A stretch of 64,000 nucleotides of DNA from Calamus simplicifolius (taxonomy: Eukaryota > Streptophyta > Magnoliopsida > Arecales > Arecaceae). The stretch covers positions 459,830 through 523,829 of the forward strand of contig UESW01005000.1 in assembly GCA_900491605.1 (NCBI GenBank). Reading direction: 5' to 3'. A program made the position numbers and the translations under genes. This document shows positions 23,035 through 34,400 of this stretch, piece by piece; positions within the stretch are counted from its first letter, which is position 1, and every line of letters begins with the position of its first letter. A model generated the notes under the pieces. The model searched no databases. It saw nothing but the letters and a program-made list of their open reading frames with translations, and was not told where the DNA came from.

Positions 23035-23510
23035 TTTCGTCGAGGCTTCCAGAAATACATCACTCGGTGTTGCCGAGGTTTCAGATGATAAATCACTCGG
23101 TGTTGCCGAGGCTTCAGATGATAAATCACTCGGTGTTGCCGAGGTTTCAGATGATAAATCACTCAGTATTGTCGAGGCTTCATAAGATAAATCACTCGGT
23201 GTTGTCGAGGCTTCAGATGATTAATCACTCGGTGTTGCCGAGGTTTCAGATGATAAATCACTTGGTGTTGCCGAGGCTTCAGATGATAAATCACTCGGTG
23301 TTGCCGAGGTTTCAAATAATATATCACTCGATGTTGCCGAGCCATCAAATAATAAATCCCTCGGTGTTGCCGAGGCTTCAAATAATATATTACTCGGTGT
23401 TGCCAAGCCTTCAGATAATAAATCCCTCGGTGTTGCCGAGGCTTCAAATAATATATCACTCGTGTTGCCGAGCCTTCAAATAATAAATCACTCGGAGTTG
23501 CCGAGCCTTC
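23035..23510 (-). repeat. E3 33-bp tandem array
   Basis: About 14 units of 33 bp with core CTCGGTGTTGCCGAGG and spacer CTTCAGATGATAAAT. The dyad CTCGG..CCGAG is kept in most units. Frames open on both strands reflect the period being divisible by three and are not genes. Confidence 0.9.
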
Positions 23511-23519
23511 AAGATTATA

Positions 23520-23945
23520 TTTTACTTGGCTGCCAAGGTATGGAGATCGCTCAGCCCAGCTGAAGATTATAAAGATTATATTTTATTTGGCACTACCAAG
23601 GTACGGAGATCGCTCGGCCCAGCCGAGGATTATAAAGATTATATTTTACTTAGCACTGCCAAGGTATAGAGATCGCTCGGCCCAGCCGAGGATTATAAAG
23701 ATTATATTTTACTTGGCGCTGCCAAGGTACGGAGATCGCTCAGCCCAGCCGAGGATTATAAAGATTATATTTTACTTGGCGCTGCCAAGGTACGAAGATC
23801 GCTCGGCCCAGCCGAGGATTATAAAGATTGTATTTTACTTGGCGCTGCCAAGGTACGAGATCGCTCGGCCCAGTTGAGGATTATAAAGATTATGTTTTAC
23901 TTGGCGCTGCCAAGGTATGGAGATCACTCGGCCCAGCCGAGGATT
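23520..23945 (-). repeat. E3 63-bp tandem array with two dyads per unit
   Basis: About seven units of 63 bp, each with CTTGGCGCTGCCAAG and CTCGGCCCAGCCGAG. The array lies directly beyond the integrase end and joins the 33-bp array. Open frames through it are repeat artefacts. Confidence 0.9.
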
Positions 23946-24078
23946 GTATGACCTGCTTCTCATTGCAGCTTTCAAGGAGAGTTATAAAAATTTCGTAGGC
24001 CTTCGAAAACTAATTTTAATTCAATGAATAAAAATGAGTTTAGTGAGAGCGTACTTTTATTGATGGTATGCATGGAGA

Positions 24079-25110
24079 TTATCCGAGTTCCACGTCCGAG
24101 GAATAGATTTTTCCATTTAGATCTTGGAGCTTATAGGTGCCGGGTCTGATTACCTCCATGATTTGATAATGATCCTCCCGATTAGGGGACAACTTTCCCT
24201 GCTCCAGTGGCTTTGAGACGGATGCCTTTCGAAGTATCAGATCACCTTGGGAGAAAAACTTCCCTTTGGCTCTGGTTGAATGGTAGAGGGCTTTTTTTGC
24301 TGGTAGGCCACCATCCAGATTGGGCTTTCTCTCTGACTTCATCTATTAAGTCTAGATTGGTTCGGATTGTTCATCATTAGATTCTTCGAGTAGCCTTCGG
24401 TGCGAGGGGAGGGGAGCTCGACCTCCAGGGGGATAATGGCCTCTGTGCCGAAAGCCATCTTGAATGGAGTATGGCCCGTGGGAGCCCTTTCAGTGGCTCG
24501 GTACGCCCATAGCACATGATGGTGCTCCTCCACCCACCTGCCTCGCGCTTGGTTGAGCCAAGGTTTAATTCCCTACAAGAGAGTTCGGTTCATTACCTTG
24601 GCCTCCCTGTTAGCTTAAGGATGTCCGACTGAGGTCAGGCAATGGAGAATGCTGTGATCTTTGCAGAACTCTCGGATCTTAGGGTTGTTAAACTGCTTCC
24701 CATTTTTAGTGATGATGGTGTGGGGAAAACCAAAGCAGCAGATGATGGATCTCCATGGGCTTCGGTTATCTGGGCTACTGCTTCGGCCCCAACCCACTTA
24801 GTAAAATAATCAATGGAAACAAATAAAAATTTTCTTTGCCCCGGTCTGCTGAGAATGGCGCTGTAGGGGGATCTGAGCTTGGTCACGAGGAAATCCACGA
24901 ACACGGTAGCCACACAGGGCCAGGTGCCAGCTCGGACTGACAGAGTGATTACTCCTTCAGGGGTTATGGAGTCACCTATGAAGGCCGCTAGGGTGGACTC
25001 CACCGGTCGGAGGCTTTCTACACGGAATTTTTAGTCTCACAAAGGCATCGAAAAACATTAATAGAGATTCCACTATCAACTAAAATGTGGTGTACATCAT
25101 AATTGTTCGT
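24079..25110 (-). pseudogene. E3 protease-integrase fusion, RT deleted
   Basis: In minus sense a protease core (DSG motif near 25070, then GVITLSV and LRSPYSAILSRPG) runs in frame into the integrase core (GQRKFLFVSIDYFTKWV) at about 24840. In the intact polyprotein at 31.4-35.5 kb these points lie about 2.6 kb apart, so RT, RNase H, the archaeal-type RNase H and the HHCC finger are missing. Integrase continues in shifted frames: TKNGKQF with the second catalytic Asp altered (TDN to TKN), HHHVLWAYRATERAPTGHTP, and a C-terminal domain ending at 24079 (GDLILRKASVSKPLEQGKL). Frameshifts and stops make it non-coding. Confidence 0.8.
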
Positions 25111-25379
25111 GTTTAAAGACACAACCAGAGCATCACCCTGGGGGTACTGCACCTCCCCGAGATCTTTCATCATAAGGCGAGCTCATCGATTCGAGCTCTC
25201 TTCGGTGGGTTCTCCTTCTCGCCTAGCCAAGAGGATGGGGATCCGGCCGCCGTTATCATATTGATATGGCCAATAACGGAAGGATTTGGTGGCGGGAGTT
25301 GGCGAGGTTTAGGTTGGCAATTCTCTTCATTAATCGGCTCAGGGGGGCCCTAACTGGTTTAGTCTGCCTCGCCGGATTA

Positions 25380-26804
25380 GCTGCTCAATCTCATTTTTGA
25401 GCTGCCAACAGTCCTCAGTGTCTTGCCCGTAGTCTCGGTGAAAGCAGCAGTACTTGGTTGGGTCCCTCCGGGCTATTTGCCTTGAAGACGAGGGGGCCGA
25501 GGAAGTTGACGCTCGATCTCCATCAGGATCTGAGCTCTTGGTGCGGTGAGGGGAGTATAGCGGTCAAACCTTCGGTCTGAACTCCGAGTTCGGTCTCGAG
25601 GGGGCAGCGAAGGAGCTCTGTGGTGGCGAGGCCGACTAGCGCGGCGGTGGGCTCACTGCCTGTCCAAACCCTTTGCCTCTTTCTTCTTCATCTACTTGGC
25701 CTGAGCTGACCTCCTCGATTCTTCCACCCTGGCGTACTTGTCCGCCAGGAACATCATGTCCGAAAGGCTCTTTGGGTAATTAACCTCCAGTGCTAGATAA
25801 AAGTCTCCCTCCTTGGACACTCCTCCGGCTAGGGTGGACATTGCCACCTCATGATTGAGGTGGTTGACTTCTAGGAGGGCCGTGTTGAAGCGGCCAAGCT
25901 AACTCTTCAGTGATTCCCCCTCTCTCTGCTTGACCTCGGAGAGGGAATCGGATCTCCATTGCTGGCGATGGCTGCTAACGAACTGGCTGATAAGCAGACA
26001 GCTAACCCGTCAAAAGAATCAACGGAACCTGGTTTCAAGCTATTGAACCAGGTTTGGGCAGATCCCCTTAGAGTGGAGGGGAAGGAACGACAGAGGATCG
26101 CATCCAAGGCTCCATGGAACATCATGATGGACCTGAAGCTGCTTAGATGATCATCGGGATCGGTGGATCCGTGGCTCAATAGTGGGAAGCTTAACATGAG
26201 AGGGAATCACTTCGCTCATGATCCTCTCGAAGAAGGGGATGCCCTGCTCCGCTTTCGGCTAGGATGAAGGAGCTTGCTTGGTGGCATCTAACTCCCGATG
26301 CCACTCTCGCCGCATCTCCTGCATCTGTTGCCTGATCCCCTCATTCAGAGCGGTATGAGGGATCGGGCAAGGAGAAGATGGTAGCGGTGTCAAATCTTGA
26401 AAAGACATCGGGGAGGGGGAGCAAACTCTCCTGGATCTGAGCGTGCTTTTCCCTCCAGCTCGCTGCAGCGCTGGCTTCGCCCTTGCAGGCTGGCGACCAC
26501 GATCCGCCGCTCCAGGCGGATTAGAAGAGGAGATCGCAGGTGGAGCAGGGGCAGCGGCCTCCTCACGAGGCTGAGAAGCAGGAATAGCAGGGCCACGAAT
26601 CGCTTGGAATCCCTGGACCAACTGGATCAATGCTTGGACCTGCTGAACCAGAGTGGCGAACTGGTCCAGGGTCACCGCCGTTGCTGGTGGCGAAGGAGTT
26701 TCAGCTAGTGGTGGTAGCGGTGGTGCCGCCCCACTAATTGGATCAGACCTCTGAGAAGCAGCCTGATCTTGAGCCTCAGAGGTGGCTCTCTTCCGATTGG
26801 CCAT
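25380..26804 (-). pseudogene. E3 gag, frameshifted
   Basis: ATG at 26804, about 85 nt from the 5' LTR. The N-terminal part is Pro/Ala/Gln-rich (to 26259). In another frame (26197-25907) is the capsid-like retrotransposon gag region (DPDDHLSSFRSIMMFHG, AQTWFNSLKPGSVDSF). A zinc-knuckle-like end, KYCCFHRDYGQDTEDCWQLK, lies near 25390-25480 and matches the 31.4-kb element. At least two frameshifts and several stops. Confidence 0.75.
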
Positions 26805-26866
26805 TGGAGGATGTTTCCTCTGATTCTTGAGTCTTGTCTACTGGATTACAAGTTTATGGGACTTGA

Positions 26867-26886
26867 GGCCCTTCCTCTATCACCAA
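26867..26886 (-). other. E3 putative primer-binding site
   Basis: TGGTGATAGAGGAAGGG begins about 3 nt inside the 5' LTR on the minus strand. The TGG start is as expected for pairing with a tRNA CCA end. I cannot name the tRNA. Confidence 0.45.
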
Positions 26887-26888
26887 TT

Positions 26889-27886
26889 TGTTGCCGCGAA
26901 AATCCGTTCTCCAACTCGGATGCGCCTCTGGCTCCTGATCCGGACGTCGGTCTTGCCGTCTCAGGATGGAACCTGCAAGACAGTCCGCACGCAGAGGGTG
27001 CTATGGGGGGTTGCCCTCTGCGGAGGACCCTCCGATGCCCAAGTCAGTGGAGATTCACAGCAAGCAGATGTGAGGAGAAGACTCTCACAGAGGAGATGTT
27101 CCTCAGGGCTCTTGTGAGAGCTCTAATGTAGTATGGAGTATGAGATTTTGTAAGTGAAAAAATGAATGCGTAAGGGGTTGTCTCAGAGTTTTTGCGCATA
27201 CCTGAGAGGTTGGAAGGCTGTGGTATTTATAGGTGATAACCTGATTCCTTAGACATGCCCTGGATGGGGTCTAAAAACTGTTAGGATTCGAATCAAGTTT
27301 GTTACGAGGCCAGTGGGTCTGTATCTTGTCAGTTAGAGGATCGACGGCTAGGAAAGCTGGTTGATGCCTTGAGGTTCAATGATCACACAGACCTAGGCCT
27401 CTTTTGGACATGATTCACCGCCTAAAATCTTATTCAGCTATAGTAGATTCGAACTTTCCCGCGCCGGATTCCGCAGAGGTATTTTGAATATCTCGGTTTG
27501 GTTTGGCCAAAGAATAACATGGTTTTCCGAGGTATAAGATGGCTCGGCTCGAACGGCCGAGGAATATCTTAGGCTACCGAGGTATAAGGATAGCTCGGGT
27601 TACCGAGGAATGAAGATAGCTCGAGTTACCGAGGAATAAGGGTAGCTCGGGTTACGAGGAATAAGGATAGCTCGGGTTACCGAGGAATGACTCGGCTCAG
27701 ATAGATGGCCGAAGCATAAAGGTGTGATCGGGTTGTCAGGGTGACCCGACTTCGCCAAAGGTGATTTGACTCGTCACTAGGGTGTCACGCCAGTTGGCCA
27801 GCTGGCAAGCAGAGCGTTTGGACTTGGCGCGACCCCATCGCCAATATGAGTAGTCAATAATGCAACGACGATTTTACCCCTCAACA
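26889..27886 (-). mobile_element. E3 5' LTR
   Basis: Matches 16766-17766 closely, with scattered substitutions and small indels. TATA box at 27224-27231 (minus); 26-bp CTCGGGTTACCGAG units at about 27590-27690. It ends CAACA on plus, and CATTT follows. Confidence 0.85.
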
Positions 27887-29115
27887 CATTTTATACGTTG
27901 CTTTTCTATTTTGTAATATTTTAAAAATTGGATTGAACAACAAATCGACTTGGCATTTGAATCGTGGGTCAATCAGTTTGATTGAGTAAACCTGATCGAA
28001 CCAAATGATATCATAAATAATTTTTTATTTAATAATATAAAAATAATAAAATATAAATAACAAGGTGACAGGTGACCCCTGGTCACCCCCACACACATGC
28101 GGCGCCGACTTCAGGCTGGCAACCACTATACAAGGGTGGAGCAGTAGCCCGGTGGCCGGTCGAACAAGCAAACCAGGACACCGAGATGCCTAGATCACTG
28201 AGCGGAGCACCGTACCGCTGTTTGACGGCGGCGGCGTCCAAGAGGGACTCCAAAACGCACCCCAACTCCAACTAGGCAATACTTACAGACTTCTAGAACT
28301 TAAGATAGCTTAGAAACAGAGAATCAACTGAGAGTAGAGTTCACCGGCTGCCTGCTCGGCTACCGACGATGATAGTCGGCGACACAAATCGGTGAACCAA
28401 CCTCCGACGAACTCCCTCAAGGCTTGCACTGCTACCATTAATGACCGATCTGGCTCTTGCCTCACTGCCGCTGGCACCGAAGAAGATGGTGGTGACTCGG
28501 TGGAGGAGAAGCTGAAGGGAATACCGATGGTGGCAAGGATTCGGTCGGACCTCCCATGACCAAGTCCAAAATTTGCTCCACCACTGCACAGAGCAAAGAA
28601 GCCAAGCTGGAGCTCTTCTTCAGGCGACAGAACTCCGGCAGCACTCGGGCCCAAGGAAAGCAGAGAGGAAGGAGGAGGCGAGGGAGTAAAAGAAGAACGA
28701 GAGGAAGAGAATGAGGCTTAGGCTCAGATGGAAATCGGACAACAATTACAGGCACGCGGCAATGGAATCTTAGGTTTGCTTCTCCGTAGCCGGCCATTAA
28801 CCACGCGGATGGCAGGGATGAAGATGGCCATCGAGGTGGTCAGGGTTTGCAGCAATGGCAGAAGGGAAATGAAGAGATGAGTTGATGATGGCCTGGAGGC
28901 AAAAGAACCATAAGGTTTCATTGCACGTAAATAGTCAATTTAGATGGAGGAAAAAAAAAAACTGATCTTGAGGAGTTACTTGGGAAGTTTTTTTGGTACT
29001 TTGAACCTAAAATTGAAGTCTTAATAACTTTGTTTATTTTTATTTCCAACTTTTTTTACAAAGTTGAGTACTGGTCTAGATTATGTCAGCCTAGAATTGT
29101 AGTGCTAATTAATAA
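27887..29115. other. host-like DNA with a GC-rich island
   Basis: AT-rich ends surround a GC-rich block at about 28060-28920. The minus strand of the block has overlapping open frames (28310-28654, 28462-28797, 28724-28921), including MAIFIPAIRVVNGRLRR and AVVEQILDLVMGGP. None matches a family I know. It may be a captured or degraded gene, or a MULE-type fragment; no terminal repeats were found. Confidence 0.4.
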
Positions 29116-30338
29116 TGTTGAGGGGTAAAATCATCATTACAATAATATTCGTGCGAGGTGGCTAAGGCTAACCTCCTCCCTTCGGCTCCTCCGGGCTTCT
29201 ATAGCTCGGCCCCTTCCGGGCTTCCGTAGCTTGGCCCCTTCCGGGCTTCCGTAGCTCGGCCCCTTCCGGGCTTCCGTAGCTCGGCCCCTTCCGGGCTTCC
29301 GTAGCTCGGCCCCTTTCGGGCTTCCGTAGCTCGGCCCCTTCCGGGCTTCCGTAGCTCGGCCCTTCCAGGCTTCCATAGCTCGGCCCTTCCGGGCTTCTGT
29401 AGCTCGGCCTCCTCCGGGCTTCTGTAGCTCGGCCCCTTCTGGGCTTCCGTAGCTCGGCCCCTTTCGGGCTTCCATAGCTCGGCCCCTTCCGGGCTTCCGT
29501 AGCTCGGCCCTTCCGAGCTTCCGTAGCTCGGCCCTTCTGGGCTTCCGTAGCTCGGCCCTTTCGGGCTTCCATAGCTCGGCCCTTCCGGGCTTCCATAGCT
29601 CGGCCTCGCCGGGCTTCTATAGCTCGGCCTCCTCCGAGCTTCCATAGCTCGGCCCCTTCCGAGCTTCCGTAGCTCAGCTTCATCGAGCGATCCAAAACCT
29701 AACACCCACCTCCGCGGAACCTGACGCGGGAGAGCCCGGGCCTACTAGAACGGCACCCTAGACAAAGGAATCATGTCGGGACGTGGCCTAAAACCTATCA
29801 TAACCGCCCCAGGTCTACTCAACCAGATCTCGAGACATCAAGGAGCTCTCCCAGCCGTTGATACCTGAACAAGCGGGATATGGATTCTAACGGCCCCACA
29901 ACGGCCTGATCCTGTCCGCCTCCATATCGTAACAACCTCCGGACCTTCCAGAAGGCGCTCAAGACCCAGGTGACAGTCCATAAATATCAGACTCACAGAT
30001 TCCCTCAGGTACGCAACTCTGGACGCGTATCCCCTGACGGACACGCACTCTCTCTCTCTCTCTCTCTTGGGCACCTCACTGCTCTCCCGGTGGCTCGTCG
30101 GCGCTCCTGCCCTCTGGAGCCTCTGATTGGCTGCCCCCGGAGAGGTCTCCCGGAGAGATCCACCTCCCCACTGTCTGATTGATCGCCGACTTCTTCTCCA
30201 CTGACTTGAGCGTCGGAGAGTCTTCCGCGGAGGGCCACCCCCAGCGTTCCCCCACGTGTGGACTTCTTTTGCAGGTCCGCCCCCCTCTTCCTGGAGATCG
30301 ACCGCGCCCGAGTCGGAGAACGGATCCCGGCGGCAACA
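29116..30338 (+). mobile_element. LTR1, probable solo LTR with TSD AATAA
   Basis: Runs from TGTTGAGGGG to GGCAACA. U3 is dominated by a 25-bp tandem array (29185-29690); CATAAATAT at 29979-29987 serves as TATA box. The pentamer AATAA occurs immediately before (29111-29115) and after (30339-30343). A (TC)n run is at 30049-30067. Confidence 0.85.
29185..29690 (+). repeat. U3 25-bp tandem array of LTR1
   Basis: About 20 units with core CTTCCGTAGCTCGGCCCCTT. As 25 is not a multiple of three, long minus-strand frames cycle through all three phases; they are not genes. Homologous arrays lie at 43500-44020 and 58615-58990. Confidence 0.9.
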
Positions 30339-31420
30339 AATAATAATATAAAATTTACTTTTGGGAGCTTATATATAGATGGTACGAGCAATCCTATAAA
30401 ACTCGAAGAAATATAGTTTATATTGTCTTTACATACAAACTGCTTCCAAAATGGTTTCAATAAGTTTAATTGCATCTCAGTTCAATATGCAAAGCAGTTA
30501 GGTAGTGTTTGAAATAGGGGATAAGTGGGGATATGGATATCCCCTTTTATTCCCAAAAGCTGTAACTATAAGGGATAGCTGGGAATAAAGTTAACCAAAG
30601 GGATAATCCATGGTTAACCATGGTTAACCATAGGATATCCCCTCAATTTATTTCCTAGAAAATGTAGGAATAGCTGGTTATCCCTCCAAATAAGAGTAAA
30701 AAAAAGTTATCCCATGGATTTACCTTTTTTCATTTGATATGATCAATGGGATAGCCAAGGGATATCCCTAGGGATAGCCAGAGGACAAACTCTATCTCAT
30801 ACACTTATCCATGGATAATATTTTTTCTATCAAACACTACCTTAGACTCTCAAGCATTAAGAAGGTAAAACAATTTGTTGTTGAATATCTGCTTGGCACT
30901 GATTATAGTAGATGTATGCATGCAATAAAGAGAAATATACGAATTAATTTATAGTATTACAGAAGGCTAGGATTGAAAAAAAATACAACCTTGTAACATT
31001 AGATAGTTTTGAATGCATTGAAACTTCGTATCGAATGCCATCGTTATTGTTGCCTTGGTGATGACCCCCATTAGAAGTTATTATGGCATAAAGCCAAGGA
31101 TGAGTGCAAACATTAGTAGAAGCATCTTAAGTTGGTATGACAATTGAGAATAGCTAGCTAGAAGTTATTATTTGAATTTCTTGATCTTTTTAAGCACCTA
31201 ATAAATAATAAGGTTGATCTAATGATATAATTAATAGAAAGCAAATTCAATATCTTAGTAAAAGAACTTACAATTCTAGTGGAATGAGATACAAAGAAAA
31301 GAATGGCATAAAGTATGATAACTCAAAGATGATGGGAAAAATAAAGAAATTATTTGAATACATTATTGATAATATAATTCAAAATGGAATGAGACAACTT
31401 TAGAGAATAGGATAAGTTGA
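30339..31420 (+). other. X: AT-rich segment, probable former host flank
   Basis: Directly follows LTR1 with no primer-binding site and has no gag homology. It reappears almost unchanged after LTR2 (44640-45720), differing by roughly a dozen substitutions and small indels. It contains the MITE at 30501-30841. A TGA at 31418-31420 closes it just before the gag-related frame. Confidence 0.7.
30501..30841. mobile_element. Tourist-like MITE (341 bp, TSD TTA)
   Basis: Terminal inverted repeat GGTAGTGTTTGA at the left and its complement TCAAACACTACC at the right, flanked by TTA on both sides (30498-30500, 30842-30844). Interior has GGGATA/TATCCC palindromic runs and no coding capacity. Size, TIR and TTA duplication fit PIF/Harbinger Tourist-like MITEs. 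Confidence 0.8.
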
Positions 31421-34400
31421 CAAGAGTTAAGAAGAGATCCTGCCAAATACTGTCGCTACCATAGGGAGCATGGTCATGACACCAAAGAATGCTGGCAGCT
31501 GAAGAATGAAATAGAGAGATTGATCCGGCGGGGACGGCTGGATCAGTTCAAGAGGGCGCCCGAGCCGCAGCAACAAGGAGGTGACCGCCAGCCTGAGCTC
31601 CCACAAATTCCTCCTCCGCCCAATCCGCCCGTGATTGGCCGCATCAACATGATTGAAGAGGCCGGCGGATCGAGCCCCAAGGGCAGCAAAGATGAACCGG
31701 CACCAAAAAAGGCAAGGACAGGCGAACTCTCCTTCTCCGACGATGTTCTTCTGGGAATACAACTCCCCCACGATGACGCCCTAGTTGTATCCCTCAATTT
31801 GAACAATTATGATGTAAGCCGAATCCTTGTTGATAGTGGAAGCTCAGTAAATGTTTTGTACCTCGGTGTGTTCGCCAGGATGAAATTGCTCATGGAAAAC
31901 CTTCGAGCTGTGGATTCCGCCCTGATGGGATTCATCGGCGACGTCATTATCCCGGAAGGGATCATCACCCTGACGGTCTGCGCGGGAACCCGACCCCTTG
32001 TGACTATTGTACAGATTGATTTCCTGGTGACCGACCTCAGATCCCCATACAACGCCATATTCGGTAGGCCTGGCTTGATGTCCCTCAAGGCAGTTGTCTC
32101 TATCCCGCATCTGTCTATGAAGTTCCCCACCGAGCGAGGAGTTGGAGTGGTTCGGGGAAGTCAAGCCATGGCTCGGCAATGTTTCGTCATGAGCCTTCAG
32201 TCTAGAATGCCCGAAGTTGACGGGCTAGACGCTCGCGAAGATTTTGCCAAACAACGGGGAGAACCGGCAAAAGAATTGGAGGAAGTACCATTGGACGAAG
32301 CTCAGCCCGACCAAACCACAAGGATTGGATCACTACTCAAAGGAGACTCTCGGCACAGGCTGATCAGATTCCTCCAAAGCAATGCCGACATCTTCGCTTG
32401 GACCGCCTCCGATATGCCAGGAATCAACCCCGAGGTCCTCGTCCACCATCTCAATGTGGACGAGAGGCACAAGCCTGTTAAACAGAAAAAGAGAAGCTTT
32501 GCCCCAGAACGGCAAAAAGCCATTGAAGAAGAGGTCGACAAGCTCATAAAGGCCAACTTCGTCCGAGAGGTAAATTACCCAAACTGGCTGTCAAATGTCG
32601 TCATGGTGAAAAAGTCGAACGGCAAATGGAGGATCTGTATCGACTTCACCGACCTCAACAAAGCCTGCCCGAAGGACAGCTTCCCCCTCCCTCGGATCGA
32701 TCAGCTCATGGATGCCACCTCAGGCCACCAAATGCTGACATTCATGGATGCCTATTCCGGCTACAATCAGATCCGAATGGCCCCTGAAGATGAAGAGAAG
32801 ACTGCCTTCATAACCGACCGAGGTACCTACTGTTATCGTGTTATGCCTTTTGGTCTTAAGAATGCAGGGGCGACCTACCAGCGGCTGGTCAACAAAGTGT
32901 TCAAGGAACAAATCGGCCTGAACATGGAAGTGTACGTGGACGACATGCTGGTTAAAAGCAAGGAGGCATCACAGCATGTCGAGGACCTCTCGGAGAGCTT
33001 TGCAACGTTGCGCAAATATGGGATGAAACTCAACCCGACCAAGTGCGCCTTCGGCGTCAACTCGGGGAAGTTCCTCGGCTTCATGGTCTCCCAGCGAGGT
33101 ATCGAAGCTAACCCCCAGAAGATTCAGGCTCTCCAACAAATGGCGCCCCCTGCATCTGTTAAAGAGGTCCAGCGCCTAACCGGGAGGATAGCGGCCCTAA
33201 ACCACTTTGTGGCACGGTCGGCCGAGAGATGCCTCCCCTTCTTCAAAACCCTCCGATCGGCCAAAAACTTCCAGTGGACTCCCGAATGCCAAAGGTCGTT
33301 CCAAGATCTCAAGAAGTACCTCAGCTCGCCCCCGCTCCTCAGCAGTCCGACCCCAGGAGAAACCTTATTCTTGTACCAGGCCGTTTTGGAGGGCGCGGTC
33401 TGCTCGGTGCTGATCAAGGAAGAATGCAAGATCCAGAAGCCGATCTACTACGTGAGCAGGCTGCTCCGCAATGCGGAGACGAGGTACAGTAGGATTGAAA
33501 AGATGGTGTTGGCCTTGATCACCTCAGTTCGAAAGCTATGGCCGTATTTCCAAGCACACTCCGTAACGGTCCTGACTGACCAACCCATCAGGACAGGTCC
33601 ACCGTCCCGAGACATCGGGAAGAATGACCAAATGGGCCGTCGAGTTAAGCGAGCACGACATACATTTTCAGCCTCGCCCAGCCATCAAAGCCCAAGTACT
33701 GGCCGACTTCCTCCTCGAGTGTACCATCCCGAAGGACGGTTCTGCCCCAGACTCCCTTGAAGAGCCAAAGTCTGGAGCCCGGTGGCTCCTCCATGTCGAC
33801 GGGTCGTCCAATGCCCATCACTCCGGTGCGGGTCTAGTTCTTACTAGTCCTGAGGGGATGACTTTCGAGTATGGCATCCGATTCTCCTTCCCGGCTTCCA
33901 ACAACGAAGCCGAGTACGAAGCTCTGTTGGCCGGTCTCCGAATCGCCACAATCTGAAGGCGAAAAAGCTCAACGCCTTCATCGACTCTCAGCTGGTAGCC
34001 GGTCATGTTCGGGGAGAGTTCGAAGCTCGGGAACCGAATATGATTCGATATCTCCAGGAGGTGCGTAACTTGCTTCCCCACTTTTCCGAATTTGAAATTA
34101 TTCAGATTCCCAGATCTGAGAACGCCCGCGCCGACCTACTCTCCCGACTGGCAACCACGAAGACAATGGATACCGAGCAAAAATTCCACTTGGAGACTCT
34201 GGAAAAGCCGAGCATCACGGAAGCCGACCGGGTGATGCAAGTTGAGGCCGAACCATCCTGGTTCGACCCAATCCTCAAATATCTTAAAGAAGGGTCGCTT
34301 CCGTCCGACCGAAAAGAGGCTAGGAAGCTGAAGCTGCAGGCCATCCACTACGTGTTGATTGACAACCAACTGTACAAGCGGTCATTTTCCATGCCACTGC

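Larger units (their letters stand above)
16766..27886 (-). mobile_element. E3, RT-deleted Tat element with antisense genes
   Basis: An 11.1-kb element with about 1-kb LTRs at both ends, read on the minus strand: 5' LTR, gag, protease fused to integrase, tandem arrays, antisense genes on the plus strand, polypurine tract, 3' LTR. Flanking pentamers TATTT (16761-16765) and CATTT (27887-27891) match at 4 of 5 bases. Reverse transcriptase, both RNase H domains and the integrase zinc finger are gone, so it cannot be autonomous. Confidence 0.85.

Noticed and set aside
29137..29705. Minus-strand frames of 112-175 codons in the LTR (and at 43449-44042, 58567-59010)
   Set aside because: Products of the 25-bp U3 array.
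30339..31420. X read as the normal leader of the element
   Set aside because: No primer-binding site adjoins the LTR, and AATAA on both sides of LTR1 fits a solo LTR with host flank better.
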